Source of the DNA: an uncultured Blautia sp.
GTDB taxonomy: Bacteria; Bacillota_A; Clostridia; Lachnospirales; Lachnospiraceae
Assembly (NCBI GenBank): GCA_905209435.1
Contig: CAJLTE010000026.1
Coordinates: forward strand, 1 to 34,754
Direction: 5' to 3'
Length of the DNA stretch: 34,754 bases
Below, piece after piece: positions 1 to 7,276 of this stretch. A program made the position numbers and the translations under genes. The notes under the pieces are model-generated. The model ran no database searches. It saw only the letters and a list, made by a program, of their open reading frames with translations, and had not been told where the DNA came from. The first letter of the stretch is position 1. Each line of letters opens with the position of its first letter.

Positions 1-27
1 TTTCTATCAGTATTTGAGATTAAGTAA

Positions 28-52
28 AACGGTTCGATTCCGGTCTGCGGCA
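28..52 (+). other. tRNA 3'-end-like sequence (possible attachment site)
   Basis: The bases read as the T-arm and acceptor 3' strand of a tRNA: a GG-TTCGATT-CC T-arm core followed by CTGCGGC and a discriminator A. The bases to the left cannot be folded into a convincing anticodon arm. A strong terminator follows directly. This fits either the end of a tRNA with a long variable arm that starts outside the window, or a duplicated tRNA 3' end left by an integrative element. I favour the second because of the short direct repeats just downstream, but the left flank is needed to decide. Confidence 0.4.
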
Positions 53-54
53 TG

Positions 55-83
55 AAAAACCTTGAGAAATCAAGGTTTTTTTT
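55..83 (+). terminator. Rho-independent terminator after tRNA-like end
   Basis: An 11-bp perfect stem (AAAAACCTTGA with TCAAGGTTTTT) closes on a GAAA tetraloop and runs into eight T. It sits directly after the tRNA-like 3' end, as expected for a tRNA transcript terminator. Confidence 0.75.
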
Positions 84-120
84 ATGTCTAAAATTCTATT
101 ATGTTTCTTTTCTTACGTAT

Positions 121-143
121 TTGACAGCAACCTTGACAGCAAC
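121..143 (+). repeat. Two direct copies of TTGACAGCAAC
   Basis: The 11-base word TTGACAGCAAC occurs at 121-131 and again at 133-143, a 12-bp period. Short tandem direct repeats close to an attachment core are typical arm-binding sites for tyrosine recombinases of integrative elements. No integrase gene is present in the window, so this role is inferred from position only. Confidence 0.55.
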
Positions 144-160
144 GCAGGAATGGCTAAAAT

Positions 161-227
161 AAAAATGAAGCAGACAAAGATGGTATGTAGGATTTTGTCT
201 ACATATCAGAGTGTCTGCTTCATTTTT
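161..227 (-). terminator. Nested long hairpin, likely terminator of the FeoA-like gene
   Basis: A perfect 16-bp inverted repeat (161-176 with 212-227) encloses a second perfect 7-bp hairpin (TATGTAG at 184-190 with CTACATA at 199-205). On the minus strand it begins 10 bases after the stop of the FeoA-like gene and ends in a T-rich run, so it should end that transcript. The symmetric A and T tracts mean it could also work on the plus strand. Confidence 0.6.
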
Positions 228-237
228 GGTTTACAAT

Positions 238-450
238 TTAAACCTGTATTCTGTCTGCGACTTCATTTCCGAGAACGATCTTTCGGTTTGATGAGGAAAT
301 GATCAGTGAGTCATGGAACTTTTGGAGAACGCGGATTGTGCTGCCCTCATGAATATCCATATCGTGCATAGTCTTCATAACTTCTGGCAGTCCGAACATC
401 CATTTAATTGTGTAAGTGTTTCCCTGACTGGAATTTGATAATGAATGCAT
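238..450 (-). CDS. FeoA-like domain protein
   Basis: This 70-aa protein has the small SH3-like FeoA fold signature: a G-L-P-E-V segment near residue 20, then an E-G-S-T-I-R-V turn around residues 35-41 and a final beta strand with the G-N-E-V-A-D-R-I-Q-V ending. FeoA proteins are cytoplasmic partners of the FeoB ferrous iron transporter and may bind its GTPase part. No feoB is nearby, so this is a stand-alone copy and its job in iron uptake is inferred only. The start at 450 is chosen because AAGGAGG lies just upstream; a longer reading from 468 lacks such a site. A palindrome at 502-526 upstream could be an operator. The gene ends at a long hairpin (161-227). Confidence 0.72.
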   Translation of the reverse strand: MHSLSNSSQGNTYTIKWMFGLPEVMKTMHDMDIHEGSTIRVLQKFHDSLIISSSNRKIVLGNEVADRIQV

Positions 451-501
451 AAAACAACCTCCTTGCATAAAATAAGGCGGGTAAAAAGGTTTACCTGGTG
501 T

Positions 502-526
502 CAGATATATATTACCTATATACCTG
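502..526. promoter_or_regulatory. Palindromic possible operator upstream of FeoA-like gene
   Basis: CAGATATATA and TATATACCTG form 10-bp arms with one mismatch around TTACC. It lies about 50-75 bases upstream of the FeoA-like start, in the promoter region. A metal-responsive repressor (Fur, DtxR or MntR type) is a natural guess given the gene, but the sequence does not name the regulator. Confidence 0.35.
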
Positions 527-566
527 AAATTGACAGAGACACATGGAAACGGATTACCATAGAATT

Positions 567-598
567 AGTTAGGCGGATAATTTTATCTGCCTATAACT
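567..598. repeat. Hairpin resembling the dispersed intergenic repeat
   Basis: AGTTAGGCGGAT pairs with ATCTGCCTATAACT across AATTTT, with a two-base bulge. The GCGGAT-ATTTTATCTGC core is close to the hairpin part of the copies at 8077 and 14064, but the GAGCAAGTAGCGA lead is missing, so membership in the family is uncertain. Confidence 0.35.
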
Positions 599-935
599 GA
601 ATAGTTGCTCTAAAATGTATTAGAAAGAATTGAAATCCTTTCTAAATATGGACAAATTCAAGTACGGTGTGCTGCATTTGATAAATAGAGCAATAAGATT
701 TTAATTCAGTAAAAAGTTAATGTCAGATAATTTGTTTCTATTGTTGTAATAATTGTATATCTACAAGTGCCAGTTCGTCAATTATAACATTATTTTATAC
801 AATAATTGAATAACTATTCATTTATTCAGATATTTCCAGTAACACCCAATGGCAAATAGCACAAAATACTGTGAGTAATTGCTAGAAATAGGGAGTTTGG
901 TAATTAATGGTATATATAATTATAATGGACAGGAT

Positions 936-1133
936 TTATTCTACAAATTTCAAATTATTGAGAGCATAACGAAGTGCCATACACATTAGTTCATTTCTGG
1001 AACGCCCGCTTTTCGCTGATAATTTATCATATTCTTCCTGAAGTTCTCTTTCAAGTCGAATGGTCATGGTAATGGATTTATCCTCTTTTTTGTCTGTATA
1101 TTTTGGCCGGACAATAAAATCGTCATTTGGCAT
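936..1133 (-). CDS. Ribbon-helix-helix (Arc/CopG-like) DNA-binding protein
   Basis: A 65-aa basic protein. Residues 20-60 read as a ribbon-helix-helix unit: a short beta strand (S-I-T-M-T-I-R-L), a first helix (E-R-E-L-Q-E-E-Y-D-K-L-S-A-K), the turn S-G-R-S-R-N and a second helix (E-L-M-C-M-A-L-R-Y-A-L). Such proteins dimerise and insert the strand in the DNA major groove, often as plasmid or mobile-element repressors or antitoxins. No toxin gene is adjacent. The start at 1133 is preceded by GGAGGGAT; upstream methionines in the same frame lack a ribosome binding site. It is divergent from the DUF6809 gene and may control the strong promoter at 1248-1276 between them. Confidence 0.72.
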   Translation of the reverse strand: MPNDDFIVRPKYTDKKEDKSITMTIRLERELQEEYDKLSAKSGRSRNELMCMALRYALNNLKFVE

Positions 1134-1247
1134 GCTTATCCCTCCTGTATAGTATGATTTATTCTGATGCATCAAGAAGTGTGTTACTGAAATCAGTGTA
1201 AACAGTAACGGATATAACGTTATAATATAAAGTATAATTACACGGGA

Positions 1248-1276
1248 TTGACATTGATATACCACAAATTTATAAT
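1248..1276 (+). promoter_or_regulatory. Consensus sigma-A promoter for the DUF6809 gene
   Basis: TTGACA, 17 bases, TATAAT: a perfect match to the housekeeping consensus. It would give a leader of about 105 nt before the gene at 1390. A promoter this strong often has a repressor; the divergent ribbon-helix-helix gene is the obvious candidate. Confidence 0.75.
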
Positions 1277-1389
1277 ACATATAAGTATTACTAAATGAAG
1301 AGAGTGTTTATAGGCTATAAAACGGGGAAGGCTTATATTATAGGAATGCAGTAAATTAATAAATGTTTTAGAGAGCAAGAATAGAATTT

Positions 1390-1701
1390 ATGAAAAGTGT
1401 GATTCAGAAACTGTATGATGTGTATATGAATAAAGATAACGAAGCAGATAATGAAGTAATATCGAAAATTGCAGGGAATCTTTGTAAAGAGAAGAAAGAA
1501 GCGGCATATCAGTGTTATCGGGAACTTAGAGCTAAGTTAAGTGGAGAATTGGCAGAGGAACTGGATTTATTAATGGATAAACAGTTGGAAATTTATCCGC
1601 AGGAACTGGAGGAAAGTTTTGCTATAGGATTTAAGACCGGTGCCAGACTGATGTGCGAAATTTACATCGACGAGTCGAAAGCTATAAAAACAGATGTGTA
1701 G
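1390..1701 (+). CDS. DUF6809-like small protein
   Basis: A 103-aa, highly charged, all-helical-looking protein. The C-terminal motif F-A-I-G-F-K-T-G-A-R-L-M-C-E-I (about residues 77-91) resembles the F-x-x-G-F-x-x-G-x-R-M-M-x-E-I signature of the DUF6809 family, which is common in Lachnospiraceae and of unknown function. No signal peptide or membrane segment is visible. It is the only gene behind the consensus promoter at 1248-1276. The ribosome binding site is weak (GAGAGCAAGAA), so translation may be poor compared with transcription. The region after the stop, to 1939, has no gene, only the hairpin at 1844-1887. Confidence 0.65.
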   Translation: MKSVIQKLYDVYMNKDNEADNEVISKIAGNLCKEKKEAAYQCYRELRAKLSGELAEELDLLMDKQLEIYPQELEESFAIGFKTGARLMCEIYIDESKAIKTDV

Positions 1702-1843
1702 AAAAGAAAAAACATATGGTGAAATCGAAGATGAAGGGACAAAATACCATAGTGAAGATAAGGGGATAGGAATAGGAAATAAGGAGGAGATCTGTTTGTA
1801 TCGGGAGAAGTATAATTTTTCCTGATAAACTGTGGAGCAGTTA

Positions 1844-1887
1844 TTCGGCTATAAGCAAGTTGCAAATACGGATTACTCATAGCCGAG
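1844..1887. repeat. Hairpin related to the dispersed intergenic repeat
   Basis: TCGGCTAT at 1845-1852 pairs with ATAGCCGA at 1879-1886. The text between (AAGCAAGTTGCAAATACGGAT) lines up with the lead of the clear copies at 8077 and 14064 (GAGCAAGTAGCGAAGCGGAT), but the closing arm is different and here pairs with the outer left arm. It lies between the DUF6809 gene and the end of the GntR gene and could act as a terminator for either, although T runs are poor. Confidence 0.45.
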
Positions 1888-1939
1888 TGACTGTAAATGA
1901 AAATTATTTCAGAGAAATTGTTTATGGGCAAAAAGTATT

Positions 1940-2707
1940 TTATTGAATTGCATCTGAAGTAATTCCAGATATATTACCAGAGATAGTGTTTGTGTCTATA
2001 AGTTCATCAATGCTGATTTCACTTAAGAGTCGTTCGATAGTATGCATATGTTCATTCATAACTTTTTCTGCAAGAGATGCATCTTTGTCAGTGATCGCAT
2101 GGACGAGACGAGCATGCTGTGAGTCGATTTCAGGGGCTGTGCTGTTCTTTTGCATGAAATATGAGCGGATGCCGGTAATCATGTTTTCGGTAAGCTGTGA
2201 GGAAGCATTTAACACACTCAGGATCAACGGATTAGCTGAAATTTGTGCAATTTTCAGATGAAGGTCACGGTCCAGATCACCGCGGATCTTTTCATCCTGT
2301 GTACTGTCCAGTTTGGCAATAATGAGTTGAAGTTCAGCAGCATCCAACGGGGTACAATTTTGGGCAGCAAGAAAAGCTGCTTTGCTTTCCAGTGCACCTC
2401 GAAGCTGCAGTGCGTCCTGGATTTTGCTGTTATACATCTGGAACAGAATAGATAATGGTTCAGTGAGACAGTTACGGAGATCTGCGGCAATATAATTGGC
2501 ACCTCCGTGTACACTGACTGTGATTCCAAGCAGGGAAAGAGCCTTCAGCACTTCACGCAGTGCAGGTCTGGAAATTCCAAACTCATCTGCCAGAATACGT
2601 TCAGCAGGAAGGGCATCCCCGGGTTTCAGCTCTCCGGTCTGTATTTTCTCGATGATCTGTTTCAGAACATCGTTAAATGTGCAGGTTTTATCTATTTTTC
2701 TAAACAT
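1940..2707 (-). CDS. FadR-family GntR transcriptional regulator
   Basis: 255 aa. Residues about 8-75 form the GntR winged helix (E-K-I-Q-T-G-E-L-K-P-G-D-A-L-P-A-E-R, then S-R-P-A-L-R-E-V-L-K-A-L). The rest is an FCD effector domain, with the usual acidic and histidine positions (D-R-D-L-H, later V-H-A-I and E-H-M-H) that bind a metal and a carboxylate ligand. FadR/FCD regulators usually control uptake or breakdown of sugar acids or organic acids. No such genes sit beside it, so the target is unknown. A palindrome at 2735-2758, just upstream of the start, suggests autoregulation. The ribosome binding site is only AAAGAGGAAAA, a modest match. Length is normal for the family. Confidence 0.85.
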   Translation of the reverse strand: MFRKIDKTCTFNDVLKQIIEKIQTGELKPGDALPAERILADEFGISRPALREVLKALSLLGITVSVHGGANYIAADLRNCLTEPLSILFQMYNSKIQDALQLRGALESKAAFLAAQNCTPLDAAELQLIIAKLDSTQDEKIRGDLDRDLHLKIAQISANPLILSVLNASSQLTENMITGIRSYFMQKNSTAPEIDSQHARLVHAITDKDASLAEKVMNEHMHTIERLLSEISIDELIDTNTISGNISGITSDAIQ

Positions 2708-2734
2708 CTATTTTCCTCTTTCTTAACCTTTCAT

Positions 2735-2758
2735 TGTATACCTGAATACAAGTATACA
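2735..2758. promoter_or_regulatory. Possible operator of the GntR regulator
   Basis: TGTATAC (2735-2741) and GTATACA (2752-2758) form an inverted repeat with a 10-base gap; a tighter palindrome TGTAT-ACCTGA-ATACA overlaps it. FadR-type regulators bind short palindromes of the TNGTNNNACNA kind in their own promoters, and this one lies 28-51 bases upstream of the start codon. Confidence 0.5.
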
Positions 2759-2767
2759 TCTATTTAA

Positions 2768-3430
2768 TATTATAACTGATAAAAATGCAGATGCAACCGC
2801 TTCTTGTAAAAATCTATATGACGTACCGGTGGTGTTGCTTATTATTTACGTACGGTTATTTTCTATATAAAAATCTGGAAAGCATTGATTTTATTGGAAT
2901 AATTTATGAAATAGGTTTTATTAGGGATTGTCAGGTACTTTTAGTTTATTGTGGCTGAGATTTATTATGTGAAGGTAATAAATGGGTATAGTTTGAGAGT
3001 GATTTGGGGTATTTTGAATCGTTGCACACAATGGGAGATAATTGTATTGTGCAGGATATTGATGGTTATATCAGCAGTATAACTGGTGACAGTTTTGGGA
3101 AGGAATAAAGTAAGCGGATCGGGGTAAGAATGGGGTAAAACTAAGATCTATGTTCCAGAAATCCCGTAAAATCAACATTCTTTGCTATTTTTTAATAAAT
3201 TTTATAATTTTATTAGAAATTAGACAAATTTCTCTCACATTTATAGGTTATGATATTTACATCTTAAGGAAATGACAGACCTTAAGAGAAAATCTTTCCT
3301 TTCCCTAAAAAGTGTAAAATGAACAGTGAATCACCGCTTAACCGACAAGATCGCCGGAGAAGCGGTGATTTTGTTATATTGCTCCAATTCCTTCCACAAG
3401 TACAGAAGCAAGTCTGCATATAGAATATTG
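2768..3430. other. AT-rich gap, no clear gene
   Basis: No full gene is supported. An open frame that ends at 3108, with an ATG at 3031, reads as 25 plausible residues (M-G-D-N-C-I-V-Q-D-I-D-G-Y-I-S-S...) and stays open for 13 more codons upstream; it could be the tail of a decayed gene but has no ribosome binding site. An imperfect inverted repeat (GCACACAAT with ATTGTATTGTGC) surrounds the ATG. The stretch 3180-3290 is very AT-rich. Confidence 0.4.
3329..3370 (-). terminator. Hairpin 3' of the ABC-class ATPase gene
   Basis: AATCACCGCTT (3329-3339) pairs perfectly with AAGCGGTGATT (3360-3370), 11 bp with a 20-base loop. It begins about 60 bases past the stop of the minus-strand ATPase gene. 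The T tract is better on the plus strand (TTTTGTT) than on the minus strand, so its strength as a minus-strand terminator is uncertain. Confidence 0.5.
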
Positions 3431-5161
3431 TTAAGGTCGTCTGTAGCGGTTAAAGCAGGCGTAGATTTCCTGAATTCTCGGAACTGCATAGCCGCAGGCA
3501 ATATTCTGGTTGTCTGCAAAGAAAGACAGGCCATATTGAGTTAGGTTTTTCTGTAGATATTCTACGATTTCGGACAGAGTACGTTTTCCGTCGACTAAGT
3601 GTTCAACGGCATATTTTAAAAGGAGGCTTAAGGAGGCGGTTTGTTCTGTATCAATAAGCTGTTCTGTGTAGCGAAGATCAATTTCCTGTTTTCCAAGGGA
3701 AAAACTGTCTGTTTTAGAGACTTTGGTTTTTAAACGCTCAGGTCTGTCATTTTTGGAATTTCCATGACCGGTTCGATGGGAATGACTGGAGACAGAGACT
3801 TTTGTCATAACACGGTGATTCTCGGGGACATGAAACTCAGGAACTTGAATCTCCGGTAAAGGATACTGACTGCAGAGTTTTTTGACAGATGTCGTGATAT
3901 CTTTCGGAACGTAGTTATCCATTTGTATGATTGTGTCTGCGATATGAAAAAATGCGCCGGAGCTGCCGGCGACCAGAATCGTGGAGATTCCGGCTTTTTC
4001 GTAGAGATTACGGGCACGTTCAAGAAATGGAGTGATCGGTTCTTTTTCACGTTGGATAATCTGTTGCATAAAGGCGTCGCGTACCATGAAGTTTGTGGCA
4101 GAGGTATCCTCATCAAGAAGAAAAAGATGACTGCCGGCTTCCATGCTTTCTACGATACCGGCGGCCTGAGAGGTACTGCCGCTGGCATCCAGGGTAGAGA
4201 AGCAATGGGTATCTTTTTTATTTGGAAGATCGTTGATAAACAGAGAAATATCAACATCTTTAATAAAGCGCCCATCTTCGGAACGCAGCTTGACGGCTGT
4301 GTCATCTGTAATCACGTATTCGCGGCCATCACCCGGAACATGGTTGTAGACACCAAACTCAAGGGCATTCAGAAGAGTAGATTTTCCGTGGTAACCGCCA
4401 CCTACGATTAATGTGATTCCCTTTGGAATGCCCATTCCGGTGGTTGTTCCCTTGTGTGGAAGATTTATGGAAATACGCAGGCTTTCCGGGGATGTGAACC
4501 GAATGGAATCTTTCAGTGGGCGGGAGGAAATGCCGCTTTCTCTCGGAAGAATAGAACCGTCTGCAACAAAGGCACAGAGATTCCGGATTAAAAGTTCCCT
4601 GCGAATAAATGCCTGGTCTTCGGCAAGTTCAATATAGTCACGAAGTTCCTGTGCATTCAGACTGGAATAGAAAAAAGATTTTTTGATACAGACAGGCAGA
4701 AAGTCAAAAAGGATTTTTTCCAGTTCTGTAGCATTGATAGTACGGCCATTGGCGGGAAATCCCACAAAGAAACGGGCAGTGATTCCGTTTTCATTTATTT
4801 CACAGGCTGTTCTTGTGAGAATTTCCTGACCGCAGTGACTGACAGCGAGCAGGCCGCTTTTACCTGAACCCTTTGCACGGAAACTGAATTGATTGATCTG
4901 CTTTTCAAACTGACGTGTGAGATAATCGCAGAGAGTTGTCCGGGTGAGCGCATCTTTATAATATTCTGCAGGAAACAGAGCATTCCGGTGGGAAATATGG
5001 ATACTTATATGAGAGGGAGAGGCGAAAGGATCCCCCTGGACATGATCAATGGATAAAAAATAGTTTCCGAAATGATAGACTCCTTTCAGACTTTTGTATG
5101 TTGGATAACTTTTTCGATTTATGGAATGGAGCTGTCGGTGCAGTTCTTCTGAATTGTTCAT
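3431..5161 (-). CDS. Predicted ATPase of the ABC class (PF09818 type)
   Basis: 576 aa, soluble, no membrane segment. The central ATPase domain has Walker A G-G-G-Y-H-G-K-S-T (about 254-262), a signature-like D-A-S-G-S-T-S-Q-A-A-G (325-335) and Walker B H-L-F-L-L-D-E-D (345-352). An N-terminal domain of some 240 residues and a C-terminal region with a basic, Ser/His-rich linker (450-480) flank it. This is the stand-alone family called predicted ATPase of the ABC class (COG3044), found in many Firmicutes; its role is not established, and it is not a transporter subunit. AGGAGG lies 9 bases before the start at 5161. It is a single-gene unit, divergent from the aminopeptidase gene. The lack of partners gives no functional clue. 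Confidence 0.85.
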   Translation of the reverse strand: MNNSEELHRQLHSINRKSYPTYKSLKGVYHFGNYFLSIDHVQGDPFASPSHISIHISHRNALFPAEYYKDALTRTTLCDYLTRQFEKQINQFSFRAKGSGKSGLLAVSHCGQEILTRTACEINENGITARFFVGFPANGRTINATELEKILFDFLPVCIKKSFFYSSLNAQELRDYIELAEDQAFIRRELLIRNLCAFVADGSILPRESGISSRPLKDSIRFTSPESLRISINLPHKGTTTGMGIPKGITLIVGGGYHGKSTLLNALEFGVYNHVPGDGREYVITDDTAVKLRSEDGRFIKDVDISLFINDLPNKKDTHCFSTLDASGSTSQAAGIVESMEAGSHLFLLDEDTSATNFMVRDAFMQQIIQREKEPITPFLERARNLYEKAGISTILVAGSSGAFFHIADTIIQMDNYVPKDITTSVKKLCSQYPLPEIQVPEFHVPENHRVMTKVSVSSHSHRTGHGNSKNDRPERLKTKVSKTDSFSLGKQEIDLRYTEQLIDTEQTASLSLLLKYAVEHLVDGKRTLSEIVEYLQKNLTQYGLSFFADNQNIACGYAVPRIQEIYACFNRYRRP

Positions 5162-5592
5162 GGTGAAACCTCCTGTTTATTGTTCATATATTATGTTATA
5201 AAATTTTTTAGAGTGCTGTATGCCAATGACACATGTTAGCAACAATCATAGCGGAATATCTATTTTATCCAAATCAAGTAAGTAATGAATGGGGATTGCA
5301 AATATTCGACCGACAATTATAACATCATATTAACTATAATAGAAGGATAGGAAATTGTCCAGTTGTACGAATACAGAGTAACATTTTCATTAATGAGGAT
5401 AAAATTCATTCCAGGTTGCATGGGGCAATGGAATTTTGGCTTGTATACCCCAGAAAAGTAGAGTATGAACAGTAAATCATTTTCAGCATTGGATAACCAC
5501 AATTTTTATTATATGGAAAAATCAAGCAGGATGCTTTATAATAAAGAAAGCAATACTATGAACAAAAGTCAGATAGAAAGGCGGAACCACAA
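5162..5592. other. Divergent intergenic region
   Basis: Lies between the divergent ATPase and aminopeptidase genes. A probable plus-strand promoter is at 5514-5542. The words CCAAATCAAGTAAGT (about 5265-5279) recur at about 13953-13967 upstream of the AraC gene. Short open frames here overlap the promoter or lack ribosome binding sites, and I do not regard them as genes. Confidence 0.5.
5514..5542 (+). promoter_or_regulatory. Probable promoter of the M18 aminopeptidase
   Basis: TGGAAA, 17 bases, TATAAT. The -10 is perfect, the -35 matches 4 of 6. Transcription would start about 45 bases before the start codon. Confidence 0.5.
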
Positions 5593-6984
5593 ATGGAACG
5601 TAGAAATGCATGGCTTTCTTATACAGAAGCGGAAGAAAAAGAATTAGAAAAAGTGGCAAAATTATATCGTAATTTCCTTGATGCAGGAAAAACGGAACGT
5701 GAATGTGTGACACAGATTGTCAAAGAAGCTCAGGCAGCAGGATATGAATCTCTGGAAGAGAGAGCTGCTAAAGGTGAAAAACTGAAAGCCGGAGATAAAG
5801 TCTATGTAGTAGGTATGAAGAAAATTATTGCACTTTTTCACATCGGACAGGAAGATATCGAGAAAGGAATGAATATTCTGGGAGCACATATTGATTCTCC
5901 GCGTCTTGATATCAAACAGAATCCACTGTACGAAGATACGGATCTGGCATATTTGGATACTCATTATTATGGCGGTGTTAAGAAATATCAGTGGGTAACT
6001 CTTCCGCTTGCAATCCACGGCGTAGTAGTAAAGAAAGATGGAAGTGTAGCAGAAGTAAATATCGGTGAAGATGAGGATGATCCGATTGTATATATCACAG
6101 ATCTTTTGATTCATCTTGCAGGAAAACAGATGCAGAAAAAAGCAGCAGAGGTGATTGAAGGAGAGAACCTTGACATTCTGATCGGAAGCAGACCTCTGAA
6201 AGATCTCCCGGATGACAAAAAGAAAGATGCAGTAAAGCAGAATGTACTGAATATCCTGAAAGAGAAATATGATATTGAAGAAGAGGATTTCCTTTCAGCA
6301 GAACTTGAGATCGTACCTGCAGGTAAGGCAAGGGAATGTGGTCTGGACAGAAGTATGATTGCTGCCTATGGACAGGATGACAGAGTATGTGCTTATACAT
6401 CACTGCTTGCAATGCTGGAGATGGAAGCACCGAAACGTACCTCCTGCTGTCTGCTTGTAGATAAAGAAGAGATTGGAAGCGTAGGTGCAACAGGAATGCA
6501 GTCACGTTTCTTTGAGAATGCAGTAGCGGAACTTCTGGATGCAATGGGCTGCTATAGTGATCTGAAATTAAGAAGAGCACTGAAGAACTGCAGCATGCTT
6601 TCTTCAGATGTAAGTGCAGGATATGACCCATCTTATGGAGAAGCATTTGAGAAAAAGAATGCAGCTTATCTTGGACGTGGTATTGTTCTGAACAAATTTA
6701 CCGGAGCAAGAGGTAAATCCGGATCGAATGATGCAAATGCGGAATATGTAGCCAGAGTAAGAAACATCTTTGACACACATGAGATTGCATTCCAGACTGC
6801 TGAGCTTGGTAAAGTAGATGTCGGTGGCGGTGGAACAATTGCTTATATCGCAGCACTTTATGGAATGGAAGTTATTGACAGTGGTGTATCAGTGCTGAGC
6901 ATGCATGCTCCTTGGGAGATTACAAGCAAAGCAGATGTTTACGAAGCAAAGAAAGCATACAAAGCATTTCTGCTTGATGCATAA
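5593..6984 (+). CDS. M18 family aminopeptidase
   Basis: 463 aa, a cytoplasmic two-zinc exopeptidase that removes N-terminal residues, often acidic ones, from peptides. Visible M18 marks: G-A-H-I-D-S-P-R (His 99), D-K-E-E-I-G-S-V-G-A-T-G (Glu 292 and 293), S-S-D-V-S-A-G-Y-D-P (around 337-346) and S-M-H-A-P-W-E (His 438). All the expected metal-binding and catalytic positions are present and the length is normal. Subunits of this family build a tetrahedral dodecamer. The start at 5593 has only a weak AAAGGCGG ahead of it; no better in-frame start exists. No clear terminator follows before the exporter operon. Confidence 0.92.
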   Translation: MERRNAWLSYTEAEEKELEKVAKLYRNFLDAGKTERECVTQIVKEAQAAGYESLEERAAKGEKLKAGDKVYVVGMKKIIALFHIGQEDIEKGMNILGAHIDSPRLDIKQNPLYEDTDLAYLDTHYYGGVKKYQWVTLPLAIHGVVVKKDGSVAEVNIGEDEDDPIVYITDLLIHLAGKQMQKKAAEVIEGENLDILIGSRPLKDLPDDKKKDAVKQNVLNILKEKYDIEEEDFLSAELEIVPAGKARECGLDRSMIAAYGQDDRVCAYTSLLAMLEMEAPKRTSCCLLVDKEEIGSVGATGMQSRFFENAVAELLDAMGCYSDLKLRRALKNCSMLSSDVSAGYDPSYGEAFEKKNAAYLGRGIVLNKFTGARGKSGSNDANAEYVARVRNIFDTHEIAFQTAELGKVDVGGGGTIAYIAALYGMEVIDSGVSVLSMHAPWEITSKADVYEAKKAYKAFLLDA

Positions 6985-7141
6985 AGTATAGGAATGTTTT
7001 CTTGGTCAGGAATCTTAAGTAAAATGAATAATTTCCCTGAGATTTGCAAATATCTGTTTGATCAGAAGGGTTATAAAGAGATTTGTAATTCGGGGAGCCA
7101 GTATAAGAAAAATATGAAGAAATTGCAGTGCCTGTGTCGTT

Positions 7142-7276
7142 ATGATTAACAGAGGCTTGCAGATTCCGCAGATAAGGACAGAGCTTTTGGGAGACCGGGG
7201 CCTGTCCTTTTTTGACAGGCAGGCTGTGGAATTGATCAGAAACATGCTGCCTGATCTGTCGAGGGGGGCAGGGTGA
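7142..7276 (+). CDS. Possible small ORF just upstream of exporter ATPase
   Basis: A 44-codon frame (M-I-N-R-G-L-Q-I-P-Q-I-R-T-E-L-L-G-D-R...) whose TGA directly touches the ATG of the ATPase gene, so the two could be translationally coupled. The sequence reads like protein, but there is no good ribosome binding site and I do not recognise it. It may be the tail of a decayed gene. A second short frame (7024-7149, 41 aa) precedes it in another frame. Confidence 0.25.
   Translation: MINRGLQIPQIRTELLGDRGLSFFDRQAVELIRNMLPDLSRGAG

Larger units (their letters stand above)
469..935. other. Non-coding gap with three inverted repeats
   Basis: No convincing gene is seen. The gap is AT-rich and holds a possible operator (502-526), a hairpin of the dispersed-repeat type (567-598) and a 7-bp inverted repeat TAGAAAG / CTTTCTA (621-644). 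The rest, 645-935, shows nothing I can assign. Confidence 0.5.

Noticed and set aside
84..302. 72-aa open frame on the plus strand
   Set aside because: It runs through the terminator tail, the direct repeats and both arms of the 161-227 hairpin, and has no ribosome binding site.
1662..1931. 89-aa open frame on the minus strand
   Set aside because: It overlaps the DUF6809 gene end and a hairpin, lacks a ribosome binding site and has no coding-like pattern.
5317..5647. Two opposed 60-aa frames upstream of the aminopeptidase
   Set aside because: One crosses the probable promoter and overlaps the true gene in another frame, the other lacks a ribosome binding site.
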